64,000 nt of DNA from Nonomuraea rubra (lineage in GTDB: Bacteria > Actinomycetota > Actinomycetes > Streptosporangiales > Streptosporangiaceae). The stretch lies in the NCBI RefSeq assembly GCF_014207985.1, contig NZ_JACHMI010000001.1:7795001-7859000 (forward strand), read 5' to 3'. Below the pieces are notes generated by a model. That model had not been told where the DNA came from, did no database searches, and saw only the letters and a program-made list of their open reading frames with translations. The stretch's first letter is position 1. Every line of letters starts with the position of its first letter. Shown piece after piece: positions 17,374 to 25,660 of the stretch. Position numbers and translations under genes: made by a program.

Positions 17374-18346
17374 CGAAGCCCTCCCCTGTCAGTCCCACGA
17401 ACACGTCCTCCAGGCTCGGCCGCGCCACGGCCAGCCCGCGTACGGCCACGCCCTCCCCCACGAGCGCGGCGTTCACCTGCTCGGGCGCGTGCCCGCCCAG
17501 CTCCGCCGTGACCTCGCGGCCCTCGGCGCGCACGTCGGCCAGGCCGAGCCCGGCCAGCACCCGCGCGGCGTCGTCGGGATCCGGCGTCTCCACCCTGATG
17601 CGGGTGACCAGGCCGGCGCTGAGCGAGGCGATCGTGCCCTGCGCGACGAGCCTGCCGGTACGCATGATCGCGGCGTGCGTGCACATCTGCTCGACCTCGG
17701 CCAGCAGGTGCGAGGAGACGAACACCGTGGTGCCCTCCGCGGCGATCTCCTTGACCAGCGTGCGCACCTCGCGGGTGCCCTGCGGGTCGAGCCCGTTGGT
17801 CGGCTCGTCGAGCACGAGCAGCTCGCGCGGCCCCAGCAGCGCGGCCGCGATGGCCAGCCGCTGGCGCATGCCGAGCGAGTAGTTGCGGTAACGCTTGCCC
17901 GCGGCGGCCGACAGGCCCACCCGGTCGAGCGCGTCGGCGATCCGACTCTTGGCGGTGCCGCGCCGCGCGGTCGGGTCGGCCGCGTCGAAGCGCATCAGGT
18001 TGGCCGCACCCGACAGGTACGGGTAGAACGCCGGCCCCTCGACCAGCGCCCCCACCTTGGGCAGGGCCCTGGCCTGCGGCAGCCCCAGCACGGAGTACTC
18101 GCCCTCGGTGGGCGCGACCAGGCCGAGCAACATGCGGATCGTGGTCGTCTTGCCGGAGCCGTTGGGCCCGAGGAAGCCGAACACCGAGCCGCGCGGCACG
18201 GTCAGGTCGAGCGCGTCCACGGCGACCTGGCCGCCCTTGAATCGTTTGGTCAGCCCCCGGGTGAGGATCGCGGCGTCCTCCGCCGGGTCCCCGGAGGGCG
18301 GGGCCGCCCCGAAGGGCGCCCCCGCTTCCTGCGTGACGGTGGTCAC
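17360..18346 (-). CDS. ABC transporter ATP-binding protein
   Basis: The 328-residue ATPase starts with GTG at 18346, overlapping the stop of the LolA-like gene by GTGA. Walker A is GPNGSGKTT, followed by the Q-loop region (GALVEGPAFYPYLSG), the signature YSLGMRQRL, Walker B LLVLDEPTNGLD and the switch His in SSHLLAEVE. The extra C-terminal domain (about residues 240-328, RIRVETPDPDDAARVL onward) is the DUF4162-like regulatory part found in ABC-2 exporters of the bacitracin/daunorubicin group. It should drive the permease encoded at 16393. The operon is divergent from a response regulator gene whose likely binding repeats lie in the shared promoter. Confidence 0.92.
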   Translation of the reverse strand: MTTVTQEAGAPFGAAPPSGDPAEDAAILTRGLTKRFKGGQVAVDALDLTVPRGSVFGFLGPNGSGKTTTIRMLLGLVAPTEGEYSVLGLPQARALPKVGALVEGPAFYPYLSGAANLMRFDAADPTARRGTAKSRIADALDRVGLSAAAGKRYRNYSLGMRQRLAIAAALLGPRELLVLDEPTNGLDPQGTREVRTLVKEIAAEGTTVFVSSHLLAEVEQMCTHAAIMRTGRLVAQGTIASLSAGLVTRIRVETPDPDDAARVLAGLGLADVRAEGREVTAELGGHAPEQVNAALVGEGVAVRGLAVARPSLEDVFVGLTGEGFDVDG

Positions 18347-19518
18347 TTGACGCCCGCCGCCTTGGTGATCTCCTCCGGGGTGACCGCGCCGACCAGCAGC
18401 CGGCCGTCGTCGGTCAGCAGGGCCGTGACGAGCTTGGTCCTGATCAGCCTGCCGGAGCCCCACGTGCCGCTCACCGGGGTGGCGGACTTGAGCACGTTGT
18501 CGACCAGCGCGGCCGGGTCGCCGCCCTGCCCGCCGAACCGCTCGCCGCCGTCCTCCGGCTTCGCGGACTGCTGGGCCGCCGTCAGGTCCGACGGGGAGAA
18601 CGGCACGACCGCGACGGCCGTCCAGCCCTCGCCGACGACCTTCAGGTCGCCCGCGACCTCCCTGGCGTGCTCCGCGCGCTCCTCCGCGGTGGCGGCGTCG
18701 TCCGCGTTCAGGCCGAGCGTCCGCTCCTCCACCTTGGCGCCCGCGGGCGGGGTGAAGGTGAAGTTCTCCGCCGCCGGCGGGGTGAACGTCACCTGGGTGA
18801 ACCCGATCTGGTACGCCGGCTCGGCCGAGCCCTTGGCGTACACCTGGACCTGGAGCGGGACGTACGTCTCGCCGTCGAGGGCGATCCGGATCTCCTGCAC
18901 CAGCGAGCTCTCGTCCTTGGGCGCCAGCACGAGCTGGTAGACCGGGCGGCCCGCCACCTCCGCCGTGTTGATCACCCGGACCGCGGTGTGCTCGTCGGCG
19001 GCGGCCAGCAGCCGCTCGGCGAGCTGCTGCGGCGTCAGCTCGGTCTCCTGGGGCAGCGGCGTGGCGTGCGCCGCCGGGCCGCCGGTGCCCTGCTTGACGG
19101 TCAGTTTGGTGGCGGTGTTGGTGGCGCTGTCCCAGTACCAGGCCTGGCCGCCGTTCACGATCAGGTTGGTCTCGTTCAGCTGGGTCGGCATGGCGACGCG
19201 GAGCTTGTCGGCCGCGCCGTACCAGACCTTCACCTCGTGCGAGCCGGACAGCAGGCTGAGCGGCGACACCGCGCCGGTCTGCGGCAGCGCCGGCAGGCCG
19301 AGCGAGGCCGTCTGTTGCACGGTGCCCGACATCGGCGGGATGCCGCCCTCCTTGCTGGTGGCCGCCACGGCGTCGGCGAGCAGTTGCTCGGCCGAACGCT
19401 CGGGCAGCACAGGGTCGCCGCTGACCGCGGCTATGACGGGGCCGGCGCCGATCGCGGCTCCGATCACGGCCGCTGCCGCGATCGGCACTCCCCACCTCAC
19501 GAACGTGCCTCTGCGCAT
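18343..19518 (-). CDS. LolA-like exported lipid-carrier protein
   Basis: The 391-residue protein starts with ATG at 19518 behind a strong AAGGAG site. Residues 1-31 form a signal peptide or anchor (basic MRRGTFVRWG, then a hydrophobic Ala/Ile run). The body matches LolA-type outer membrane lipoprotein sorting proteins: paired strands such as HEVKVWYGAADKLRVAMP, LIVNGGQAWYWDS and VYQLVLAPKDE, and the LDGETYVPLQVQVY strand. In monoderm actinomycetes such proteins, encoded before an ABC-2 exporter, probably hold a hydrophobic ligand outside the membrane. The final part (about 290-391) repeats a strand pattern and contains FGGQGGDPAALVDNVLKSATPVSG, perhaps for membrane or partner contact. It is the first gene of the operon. 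Confidence 0.8.
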   Translation of the reverse strand: MRRGTFVRWGVPIAAAAVIGAAIGAGPVIAAVSGDPVLPERSAEQLLADAVAATSKEGGIPPMSGTVQQTASLGLPALPQTGAVSPLSLLSGSHEVKVWYGAADKLRVAMPTQLNETNLIVNGGQAWYWDSATNTATKLTVKQGTGGPAAHATPLPQETELTPQQLAERLLAAADEHTAVRVINTAEVAGRPVYQLVLAPKDESSLVQEIRIALDGETYVPLQVQVYAKGSAEPAYQIGFTQVTFTPPAAENFTFTPPAGAKVEERTLGLNADDAATAEERAEHAREVAGDLKVVGEGWTAVAVVPFSPSDLTAAQQSAKPEDGGERFGGQGGDPAALVDNVLKSATPVSGTWGSGRLIRTKLVTALLTDDGRLLVGAVTPEEITKAAGVK

Positions 19519-19576
19519 CTCACTCCTTAACGTTATGTCGATGCCCAGAGCCTGCGTCATGGTTCCTGTGGCAACC

Positions 19577-19622
19577 CTGAGACAGTCTGAGACGGCTCTC
19601 AGCCTTCTCAGCGTTGTCTCAG
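19577..19622. promoter_or_regulatory. Direct and inverted CTGAGAC repeats in a divergent promoter
   Basis: CTGAGAC occurs at 19577-19583 and again exactly 10 bases on at 19587-19593. Inverted half-sites TCTCAG follow at 19597, 19606 and 19617. One helical turn between direct repeats is the rule for OmpR-family regulators. The site lies between the exporter operon and the response-regulator gene, so the regulator encoded at 19646 is the obvious candidate protein. Confidence 0.6.
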
Positions 19623-19645
19623 CGCGAGGACGGGAGAATTGCCAT

Positions 19646-20320
19646 ATGAGAGTACTTGTCGTCGAGGACGAGCGGCGGATGGCGGCCGCGCTGCAGCGCG
19701 GGCTGCAGGCGGAGGGGTTCGCCGTGGATCTCGCGCACGACGGCGAGGAGGGGCTGCACGCGGCCAGGCAGGGCGACTACGACGTCGTGGTGCTCGACAT
19801 CATGCTGCCCAGGCTGTCCGGCTACAACGTCTGCAAGCAGTTGCGGGCCGAGGAGAACTGGGTGCCGATCCTGATGCTCTCGGCCAAGGACGGCGAGTAC
19901 GACATGGCCGACGGGCTCGACCTGGGGGCCGACGACTACCTGACCAAGCCGTTCTCGTACGTGGTGCTGGTGGCCAGGCTGCGGGCGCTGATGCGGCGCG
20001 ACGCGGGACGGCGGCCGTCGGTGCTCACGGCGGGCGACCTGTCGCTGGACCCGGCCAGGCGCCTGGTGGAGCGCGGGCAGAGCCAGGTCGAGCTGACGCC
20101 CCGGGAGTTCGCGCTGCTGGAGTACCTGATGCGGCGGCGGGACGAGGTGGTCTCGAAGTCGGAGATCCTGGAACACGTGTGGGACACCTTCGACACCGAC
20201 CCGAACGTGGTCGAGGTGTACGTCGGCTACCTGCGCCGCAAGATCGACGCCCCGTTCGGCAGGAACGCCCTGCAGACCGTGCGCGGCGCGGGCTACCGGC
20301 TGGCGGGCGACGGTGGCTGA
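19646..20320 (+). CDS. OmpR-family response regulator
   Basis: The 224-residue protein has a receiver domain with acidic pocket E7-D8, phosphoacceptor Asp51 (VVVLDIMLP), the Thr/Ser switch in LMLSAKD, and Lys in YLTKPFSY. The winged-helix domain runs from about residue 125, with the recognition-helix region NVVEVYVGYLRRKID. ATG at 19646 follows CGGGAGAA. Its last 8 bases overlap the histidine kinase gene, and the pair should be one operon. Direct repeats in the upstream region suit self-regulation and control of the divergent LolA-like/ABC exporter operon. Confidence 0.94.
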   Translation: MRVLVVEDERRMAAALQRGLQAEGFAVDLAHDGEEGLHAARQGDYDVVVLDIMLPRLSGYNVCKQLRAEENWVPILMLSAKDGEYDMADGLDLGADDYLTKPFSYVVLVARLRALMRRDAGRRPSVLTAGDLSLDPARRLVERGQSQVELTPREFALLEYLMRRRDEVVSKSEILEHVWDTFDTDPNVVEVYVGYLRRKIDAPFGRNALQTVRGAGYRLAGDGG

Positions 20321-21659
20321 CTCGCCGCTGGTCTGGTGGCGGCGGCAGGGGCTGCGTTTCCGGCTCACGGTGGCGGCCGCCGCGGTGCTCGCGCTGGCGC
20401 TCGCCCTGTCGGCCACGGTGCTGGTGACCGTGCTGGAGCGCGCCCTGATGGACACCGTGGACGACTCCACCAGGGCGCAGGCCCAGACGGTGCGGGTGGC
20501 CGCCGACGCGGGCACGCTGACCAGCCCCATCACCACCCACGACGGCACGATCGTGCAGGTCATCGACGCACGGGGGCGGATCACGCACGTCACGTACGGC
20601 GCCGACCGGCTGGTGCCGATGCTGGACGCCCGGGCCAGGGCGCGGGTGCTGCAGAGCGGGCAGGCGACGCTGCTGGACGGGCGGCCGTACGCGATCCCGG
20701 GATTCCTGCGGGTCGTCGTGCTCAGCGCCGACCACGGGCAGACGGTGGTGGCGGCCCGCCCCATCAGCGAGATCCAGAACAGCCTCGTCACGGCCGGGCG
20801 GGTGCTGCTGGTCGGCACGCCGGCGCTGGTCGTGCTGCTGGCGGTGGCGAGCTGGCTGATGATCGGCCGTACGCTGCGGCCCATCGCGGCGCTGCGCAGG
20901 GGCGCGGCGGACATCACGCACACCGCCAGGTCGCGCCGGCTGCCGGTGCCGCAGTCGCAGGACGAGGTGCACTCCCTGGCCACCACCCTCAACGACATGC
21001 TGGCCCGGCTGGAGGAGGCCGAGCAGCGCCAGCGCGCACTCGTCTCCGACGCCGCGCACGAGCTGCGCAGCCCGCTGGCCAGCATCCGGCTGCAGCTCGA
21101 AGTGGCGCTCGGGCATCCCGACGGGCAGCACTGGCAGGAGACGGCCGAGGGCGTGCTGGAGGACACGATGCGGCTGTCCCGGCTGGCCGAGGACCTGCTC
21201 GCGCTGGCCAGGCTGGACGAGCGCGGCGGCGTGCCCGCCCGGCGCGAGCCGGTCGACCTGGACGAGGTGGTGCGGCAGGTCGTGGACCGCTACGCCGAGG
21301 CCCGGCTGACCGTGTGCGACCCGGTCGTGGTCCGGGGCGACGCGCTCGACCTGAGCCGGGTGCTGACGAACCTGATGGACAACGCGGTCCGCCACACCGC
21401 CTCCAAGGTCGAGGTGGCGCTGACGGGCGACGGCGTGCTGACCATCACCGACGACGGGCCCGGGATTCCCGAGCAGGATCGCGAGCGGGTCTTCAACCGC
21501 TTCACCCGGCTCGACTCCGGCCGCAGCCGGGACGAGGGTGGTGCGGGGCTGGGCCTGGCCATCGTGCGGGAGACCGTGCGGGCGCACGGGGGGACGGTGG
21601 TCCTGGAGGACGCTGACCCGGGCCTGCGCGCGGTCGTCCGCCTCCCTGTGGCCGGCTGA
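20313..21659 (+). CDS. Two-component sensor histidine kinase
   Basis: The 448-residue kinase has a first membrane helix (about 18-42), an extracytoplasmic sensor of about 110 residues, a second helix (about 165-187), a HAMP domain, and a HisKA domain with phospho-His249 in SDAAHELRSPL. The ATP-binding domain shows the N box (LTNLMDNAVRHT), the G1 box ITDDGPGIPEQ and the G2 box GAGLGLAIV. It begins with GTG at 20313 within the response regulator gene. The signal is not known; a cell-envelope stress sensed with the neighbouring exporter is a reasonable guess from context only. Confidence 0.94.
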   Translation: MADSPLVWWRRQGLRFRLTVAAAAVLALALALSATVLVTVLERALMDTVDDSTRAQAQTVRVAADAGTLTSPITTHDGTIVQVIDARGRITHVTYGADRLVPMLDARARARVLQSGQATLLDGRPYAIPGFLRVVVLSADHGQTVVAARPISEIQNSLVTAGRVLLVGTPALVVLLAVASWLMIGRTLRPIAALRRGAADITHTARSRRLPVPQSQDEVHSLATTLNDMLARLEEAEQRQRALVSDAAHELRSPLASIRLQLEVALGHPDGQHWQETAEGVLEDTMRLSRLAEDLLALARLDERGGVPARREPVDLDEVVRQVVDRYAEARLTVCDPVVVRGDALDLSRVLTNLMDNAVRHTASKVEVALTGDGVLTITDDGPGIPEQDRERVFNRFTRLDSGRSRDEGGAGLGLAIVRETVRAHGGTVVLEDADPGLRAVVRLPVAG

Positions 21660-21813
21660 CCCGACCCGCGGTCGGCCGGCGTCCGGCGTCCGGCTGGCCC
21701 GTCCCGTGACCAGCCGCCCTGTCCCGCGCTCTCAGGGGGCGCGTCAGACCATTCCTGTCACGTGGGGGCCAGGGGCCCTGGTCACCGGGCGCCTGGCGTG
21801 TTACGCACGGGGC

Positions 21814-22956
21814 ATGCGTGCAGCACGCAGACGACCCGCAGGCCGCACCCTCCCGGCCGCCGCCGTCGCGGCGAGCCTCGCGCTCGCCGTGGCCGCCGCT
21901 CCCGCCACGGCCGGATCCGGCCCGGGAACGACCGCCGGCCCGCGGACCACCATGACCGTGATCGCCTCCGGCCTGGACAACCCCAGAGGGCTGAACTTCG
22001 GCCCCGGCGGCGTCCTCTACGTGGCCGAGGCGGGCAGGGGCGGCCCGGGGCCGTGCATCGCCGGCGCCCAGAACCAGACGTTCTGCCTGGGCCCCACGGG
22101 CGCCGTGACGGCCGTTTCGAAGGGCCGGCAGCGCCGCGTCGTGACCGGCCTGCCGTCCCTGGGCACGCCGGACCTCAGCGAGGTGCTCGGCGCCCACGAC
22201 GTGGCCGCGGCACACGGCGGGCTGCTCGTCCCGATCGGGCTGGGCACCGACCCGGCCAGGCGCGCGCAGCTCGGCCCGGACGGGGCCGCCGTCGCCACGC
22301 TGGTCAAGGCGACGGGCAAGCGCTGGAGGAGCATCGCCGACCTGGGCGCGTACGAGGCCGCCCACGACCCCGACCAGGGCCAGCCGGGAACCGGCCCGGA
22401 CAGCCAGCCCTACGCGGTGCTCCCCGACGGCGCGGGCGCGCTGGTCGTGGACGCGGGCGCCAACGACCTGCTCCGCGTGCGCCCGGGAGGCCGGATCTCG
22501 ACGGTCGCCGTGTTCGACGTCCGTACGGTCCCGGGCCCGGGCGGCGGTGAGGTCCCGATGCATCCGGTGCCGACGAGCGTGGCCCGCGGCCCCGACGGCG
22601 CCCTGTACGTGGGCCGGCTCACGGGCTTCCCCTTCCCCGTAGGGGGAGCCGAGGTGTGGCGTCTGTCGCCGGGCGAGCCGCCGCGGGTGTACGCCTCCGG
22701 GTTCACCAACATCGTGGACCTCGCCTTCGATCGGCGCGGCAGGCTGCTGGTGCTGGAGATCGCCGCCAACGGGCTGCTGTCGGGCGACCCGGCGGGAGCC
22801 CTGCACCGCGTCGAGCGCGACGGGACCAGGACGCTCATCGCCGGGGACGGCCTGTTCACGCCCACGGGAGTGGCGGCCGGGCCGGACGGCGCGTACTACG
22901 TGTCCAACAGGGGCACGCTGGCGGGGTCCGGGGAGGTGTTGCGGATCACGGGCTGA
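21814..22956 (+). CDS. ScyD/ScyE-type exported beta-propeller protein
   Basis: The 380-residue protein has a signal peptide (about residues 1-33, ending ATA-G) and then repeated short motifs of a beta-propeller: GLDNPRGLNFGPGGVLYVAEAG, PTSVARGPDGALYVGRL, NIVDLAFDRRGRLLVLEI, PTGVAAGPDGAYYVSNRG. This fits the ScyD/ScyE family of secreted proteins. In cyanobacteria the named members lie in the scytonemin locus, but actinomycete members are of unknown function. ATG at 21814 gives the signal peptide directly; upstream open codons lack it. There are three Cys residues near the first propeller blade. The gene stands alone behind the histidine kinase, 154 bases apart, and may have its own promoter. 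A 12-base repeat follows its stop. Confidence 0.75.
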   Translation: MRAARRRPAGRTLPAAAVAASLALAVAAAPATAGSGPGTTAGPRTTMTVIASGLDNPRGLNFGPGGVLYVAEAGRGGPGPCIAGAQNQTFCLGPTGAVTAVSKGRQRRVVTGLPSLGTPDLSEVLGAHDVAAAHGGLLVPIGLGTDPARRAQLGPDGAAVATLVKATGKRWRSIADLGAYEAAHDPDQGQPGTGPDSQPYAVLPDGAGALVVDAGANDLLRVRPGGRISTVAVFDVRTVPGPGGGEVPMHPVPTSVARGPDGALYVGRLTGFPFPVGGAEVWRLSPGEPPRVYASGFTNIVDLAFDRRGRLLVLEIAANGLLSGDPAGALHRVERDGTRTLIAGDGLFTPTGVAAGPDGAYYVSNRGTLAGSGEVLRITG

Positions 22957-22968
22957 CGGCGGGGCTCT

Positions 22969-22997
22969 CCGGAGGCCATCGATCCCCGGAGGCCATC
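22969..22997. repeat. Duplicated 12-mer after the ScyD-like gene
   Basis: CCGGAGGCCATC is found at 22969-22980 and 22986-22997, the first copy 13 bases past the stop codon. Confidence 0.75.
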
Positions 22998-23093
22998 AGG
23001 GGCGCGGCGCCGATGCCGGGCCCCATGGCTGCTGCTGTCGCGTGCTCCATCAGGTCACGCGAGACGGGAAATGGATCGTTCCCAAAGGAGTCG

Positions 23094-23963
23094 TCAGGCG
23101 GCGGTTCCCTTCTCCGCGGTGGCCAGGAAGTCCTGGGCGATGAGCGGCAGCCGGCGCCGGGCGTGCACGACGGCGATGACGCGGCGCACGGCGGGTTCGA
23201 GGGAGCGCACCACCAGGCCCGCGCGTCCGGCCTGCTCGGCCATGCCGCGGTACCACAGCAGCGACGCCTGCCCCGCGCGGACGGCGTTGAGCCAGCCGTT
23301 GCGTTCGTCGGTCTCGAGCACGACCACCGGGGTGACCGCGTACTTGCCGAACATGGCGTCGAGCTCCCTGCGCCGCATGCTGCCGCGGGCGGGCAGTGCC
23401 AGGCGCATGCCGTGCAGCCTGCCCATGGGCACCGGGTTGGGCAGTTCGAGCCCCGGCGGGGAGATCAGGACGATCTCCTGGCGTTCGAGGGGGTGGGTGA
23501 TGAGGTCCGTGGGCACGGGCAGGTCCGTGAGGCCGAGGTCGGCCCGCTGGTCCCTGATGGCGCTGACGACGCCGTCGCGGCCGTCGCAGCGCACGATGTG
23601 CACGCGTACGCCTGGATGCTCGGCCGCGTAGGCGGGCAGCAGCCGCCCCGCGAGACCGGGCTCGAGGCTGGGGGTGGACGCGATGCGGAGCTCCGCGTCG
23701 GTGGGTGTGCTCTGGTTGGCCAGGCCCTCGATCTCGTGAACCGCGTCGAGTGCCTCCCTCGCCAGCTTGACCACCCGGCGTCCCTGCGCGGTGACGACCA
23801 CTCCGCGCCCGGAACGGGCGAACAACGTCATGCCGAGCTCGCGCTCGAGATCGCGGATCGCGCGGGACAGCGCAGGCTGCGCGATGTAGAGCGACCTGGC
23901 CGCGTCGGTCATGGTGCGGTGCTCCGCAGTCGCGACCACATAGCGGAGCTGCTGGAGATTCAT
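23094..23963 (-). CDS. LysR-family transcriptional regulator
   Basis: A 289-residue LysR regulator. The winged helix at the N-terminus reads MNLQQLRYVVATAEHRTMTDAARSLYIAQPALSRAIRDLE (given here in pieces: residues 1-20 hold LQQLRYVV, residues 21-45 hold the AQPALSRAI recognition helix). The effector domain spans about residues 90-289. It starts with ATG at 23963, close to a palindromic region shared with the metallopeptidase gene on the other strand. The ligand cannot be read from the sequence. LysR regulators commonly control the divergent neighbour, here a membrane metallopeptidase. Confidence 0.88.
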   Translation of the reverse strand: MNLQQLRYVVATAEHRTMTDAARSLYIAQPALSRAIRDLERELGMTLFARSGRGVVVTAQGRRVVKLAREALDAVHEIEGLANQSTPTDAELRIASTPSLEPGLAGRLLPAYAAEHPGVRVHIVRCDGRDGVVSAIRDQRADLGLTDLPVPTDLITHPLERQEIVLISPPGLELPNPVPMGRLHGMRLALPARGSMRRRELDAMFGKYAVTPVVVLETDERNGWLNAVRAGQASLLWYRGMAEQAGRAGLVVRSLEPAVRRVIAVVHARRRLPLIAQDFLATAEKGTAA

Positions 23964-24084
23964 GCAAAAGAAGCTAGGACAACGCCCGCCGCCCGGACCG
24001 GGAGATAGCGGAGATCACCTCGAATGATTTCGGACTGTAACCGAGCACTGCTACATCCGTGACGGGTGATAAATCAGTATGCTT

Positions 24085-24102
24085 TTGCCCCAAATTTGGC
24101 AA
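24085..24102. promoter_or_regulatory. Palindromic site in divergent LysR/metallopeptidase promoter
   Basis: CCAAATTTGG (24090-24099) is a perfect 10-base palindrome, overlapped by TTGCC...GGCAA arms at 24085 and 24098. It lies 60-80 bases before the GTG at 24165, and on the LysR side about 120 bases before its ATG. It is a candidate LysR or other regulator site. Confidence 0.35.
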
Positions 24103-24164
24103 GGGTCCGACAAGTCGCATGGCAAATGCCTTCATTTCGGACGACGGGGCGAACGGGAGACACG

Positions 24165-25526
24165 GTGACAGGGAACGGGCAATATCCACCCCCGCCGCAG
24201 GGGCCAGGCCAGCCCCAGCGGCCCCCCTCGTTGCCGTGGCCGCCGCCCGGATACCGGCAGCCGCAACCGCAGGGGGGCGCCTACCCGCAGCCGCCCCAAC
24301 CGCCGCCCCCGCCCCCGCCACCGCCACCGCCTCCGCCTCCGCAGGGGAACCCGTACCAGCAGCAGCCGACCTACCCGCAACAGCCGTACGGGCAGCCGCC
24401 GTACGGGCAGCAGCCGTACCGTCAGCCGCCGCCCCCTCCTCCGCCACCACCGCCGCCGCCGCCCATGCCGCCGCAGCAGTGGCACCGGCCGCCGCAGCGC
24501 AAGAAGTCGGGGATGGGGGTCCTCGGGGTGCTCGGCGCCGTCTTCGGCTCGCTGGCGGCGCTCTTCGTGCTGATCATCGTCGGGGCGGTGATGTTGTCCG
24601 CCTCGTCCGGTTCTGACACCTCGACGCCGGTGGCGGTCCCGACGTACGAGCCGTCCGAGGAGCCCTCGTTCAGGGCCACCGAGGACGACGACCCGGACCC
24701 CGCCCCGTCGCGGAGCAGGCAGCCCACGCCGACCCAGAGCGAGGACGACGACGAGCCGTCGACCACCGTCACGCCGCCCGCCCAGGTCACGGTCAACACG
24801 AGCCTGAAGAACAACAGCGTGTACCGCGCGGGTGTCCTGCCCAGGCTGAGCTGCCCGGCCGGGAACGCCAGCATCTTCAGCCACAGCCAGCTCAAATCTT
24901 TGATCATCAAGACCGGCAGGTGCATGGACCGGGCCTGGAAGCCGGTGCTGGAGAAGCAGGGCTTCAGGTTCAGCCCGCCCAACTACGCCATCGCGGCCCA
25001 GAGCGGCCGCGGCGCCTGCGGCGACTACCCGTCGCCGGGCAGCACGGTGCCGTACTACTGCCCGCGGAACAACACCATCTACGCCTCCACCTCCGCCATG
25101 GCCAGGGGCCGCGGCAACGCCGCCGGCTACGGCCAGATCATCACCTGGCACGGCGGCATCATCGGCATGATGGCCCACGAGTACGGCCACCACGTCCAGA
25201 ACCTCACCGGCCTGATGAACTCCTGGTGGTCCGCGACGCTCGACTCCACCAGCCAGAGCGGCAAGCTGGCGCTCAGCCGCCGGCTGGAGCTGCAGGCCAA
25301 CTGCTTCGGCGCCATGTGGATGCGGTCGGTCGCGGCGACGTACCCGGTGAACACGGCCAACCGCAGCCGGCTGTTCTGGTTCTTCAGCCAGGTGGGCGAC
25401 CATCCGGGATACCCGCGCGACCACGGCAAGCCGGTGAACAGCGGCCGGTGGTTCCGGCAGGGGTGGGAGAGGAGCAAGGCGTACCAGTGCAATACGTGGC
25501 TGGCGCCGTCTTCAACAGTCTCCTGA
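24165..25526 (+). CDS. Membrane neutral zinc metallopeptidase (YpfJ-like) with polyproline head
   Basis: The 453-residue protein begins with about 110 cytoplasmic residues rich in Pro, Gln and Gly, including runs of 14 and 13 consecutive prolines that differ at the codon level. One membrane helix follows (about residues 120-145, VLGALFG...LFVLIIVGAVML region), then an acidic Ser/Thr linker and the outside protease domain. The zinc motif H338-E-Y-G-H342 is the HExxH of the putative neutral zinc metallopeptidase family (YpfJ). A third ligand is probably the Glu in SRRLELQANCFG. GTG at 24165 lies behind GGGAG and is chosen over upstream in-frame starts. Such long proline runs need elongation factor P for translation. 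Target substrates are unknown. Confidence 0.85.
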   Translation: MTGNGQYPPPPQGPGQPQRPPSLPWPPPGYRQPQPQGGAYPQPPQPPPPPPPPPPPPPPQGNPYQQQPTYPQQPYGQPPYGQQPYRQPPPPPPPPPPPPPMPPQQWHRPPQRKKSGMGVLGVLGAVFGSLAALFVLIIVGAVMLSASSGSDTSTPVAVPTYEPSEEPSFRATEDDDPDPAPSRSRQPTPTQSEDDDEPSTTVTPPAQVTVNTSLKNNSVYRAGVLPRLSCPAGNASIFSHSQLKSLIIKTGRCMDRAWKPVLEKQGFRFSPPNYAIAAQSGRGACGDYPSPGSTVPYYCPRNNTIYASTSAMARGRGNAAGYGQIITWHGGIIGMMAHEYGHHVQNLTGLMNSWWSATLDSTSQSGKLALSRRLELQANCFGAMWMRSVAATYPVNTANRSRLFWFFSQVGDHPGYPRDHGKPVNSGRWFRQGWERSKAYQCNTWLAPSSTVS

Positions 25527-25660
25527 TGGACGCGTGGCGTTCATCTCAGCTTGGGCACATGTCTCTGATGTCCAGGTATGGGGACTAGAATCCTGGCAAT
25601 CTTGTGCCGATCGGGGGGCAAAACGAGGGTTTTGCCTGGTAGGCGTGTAAGGAGCCAGGT

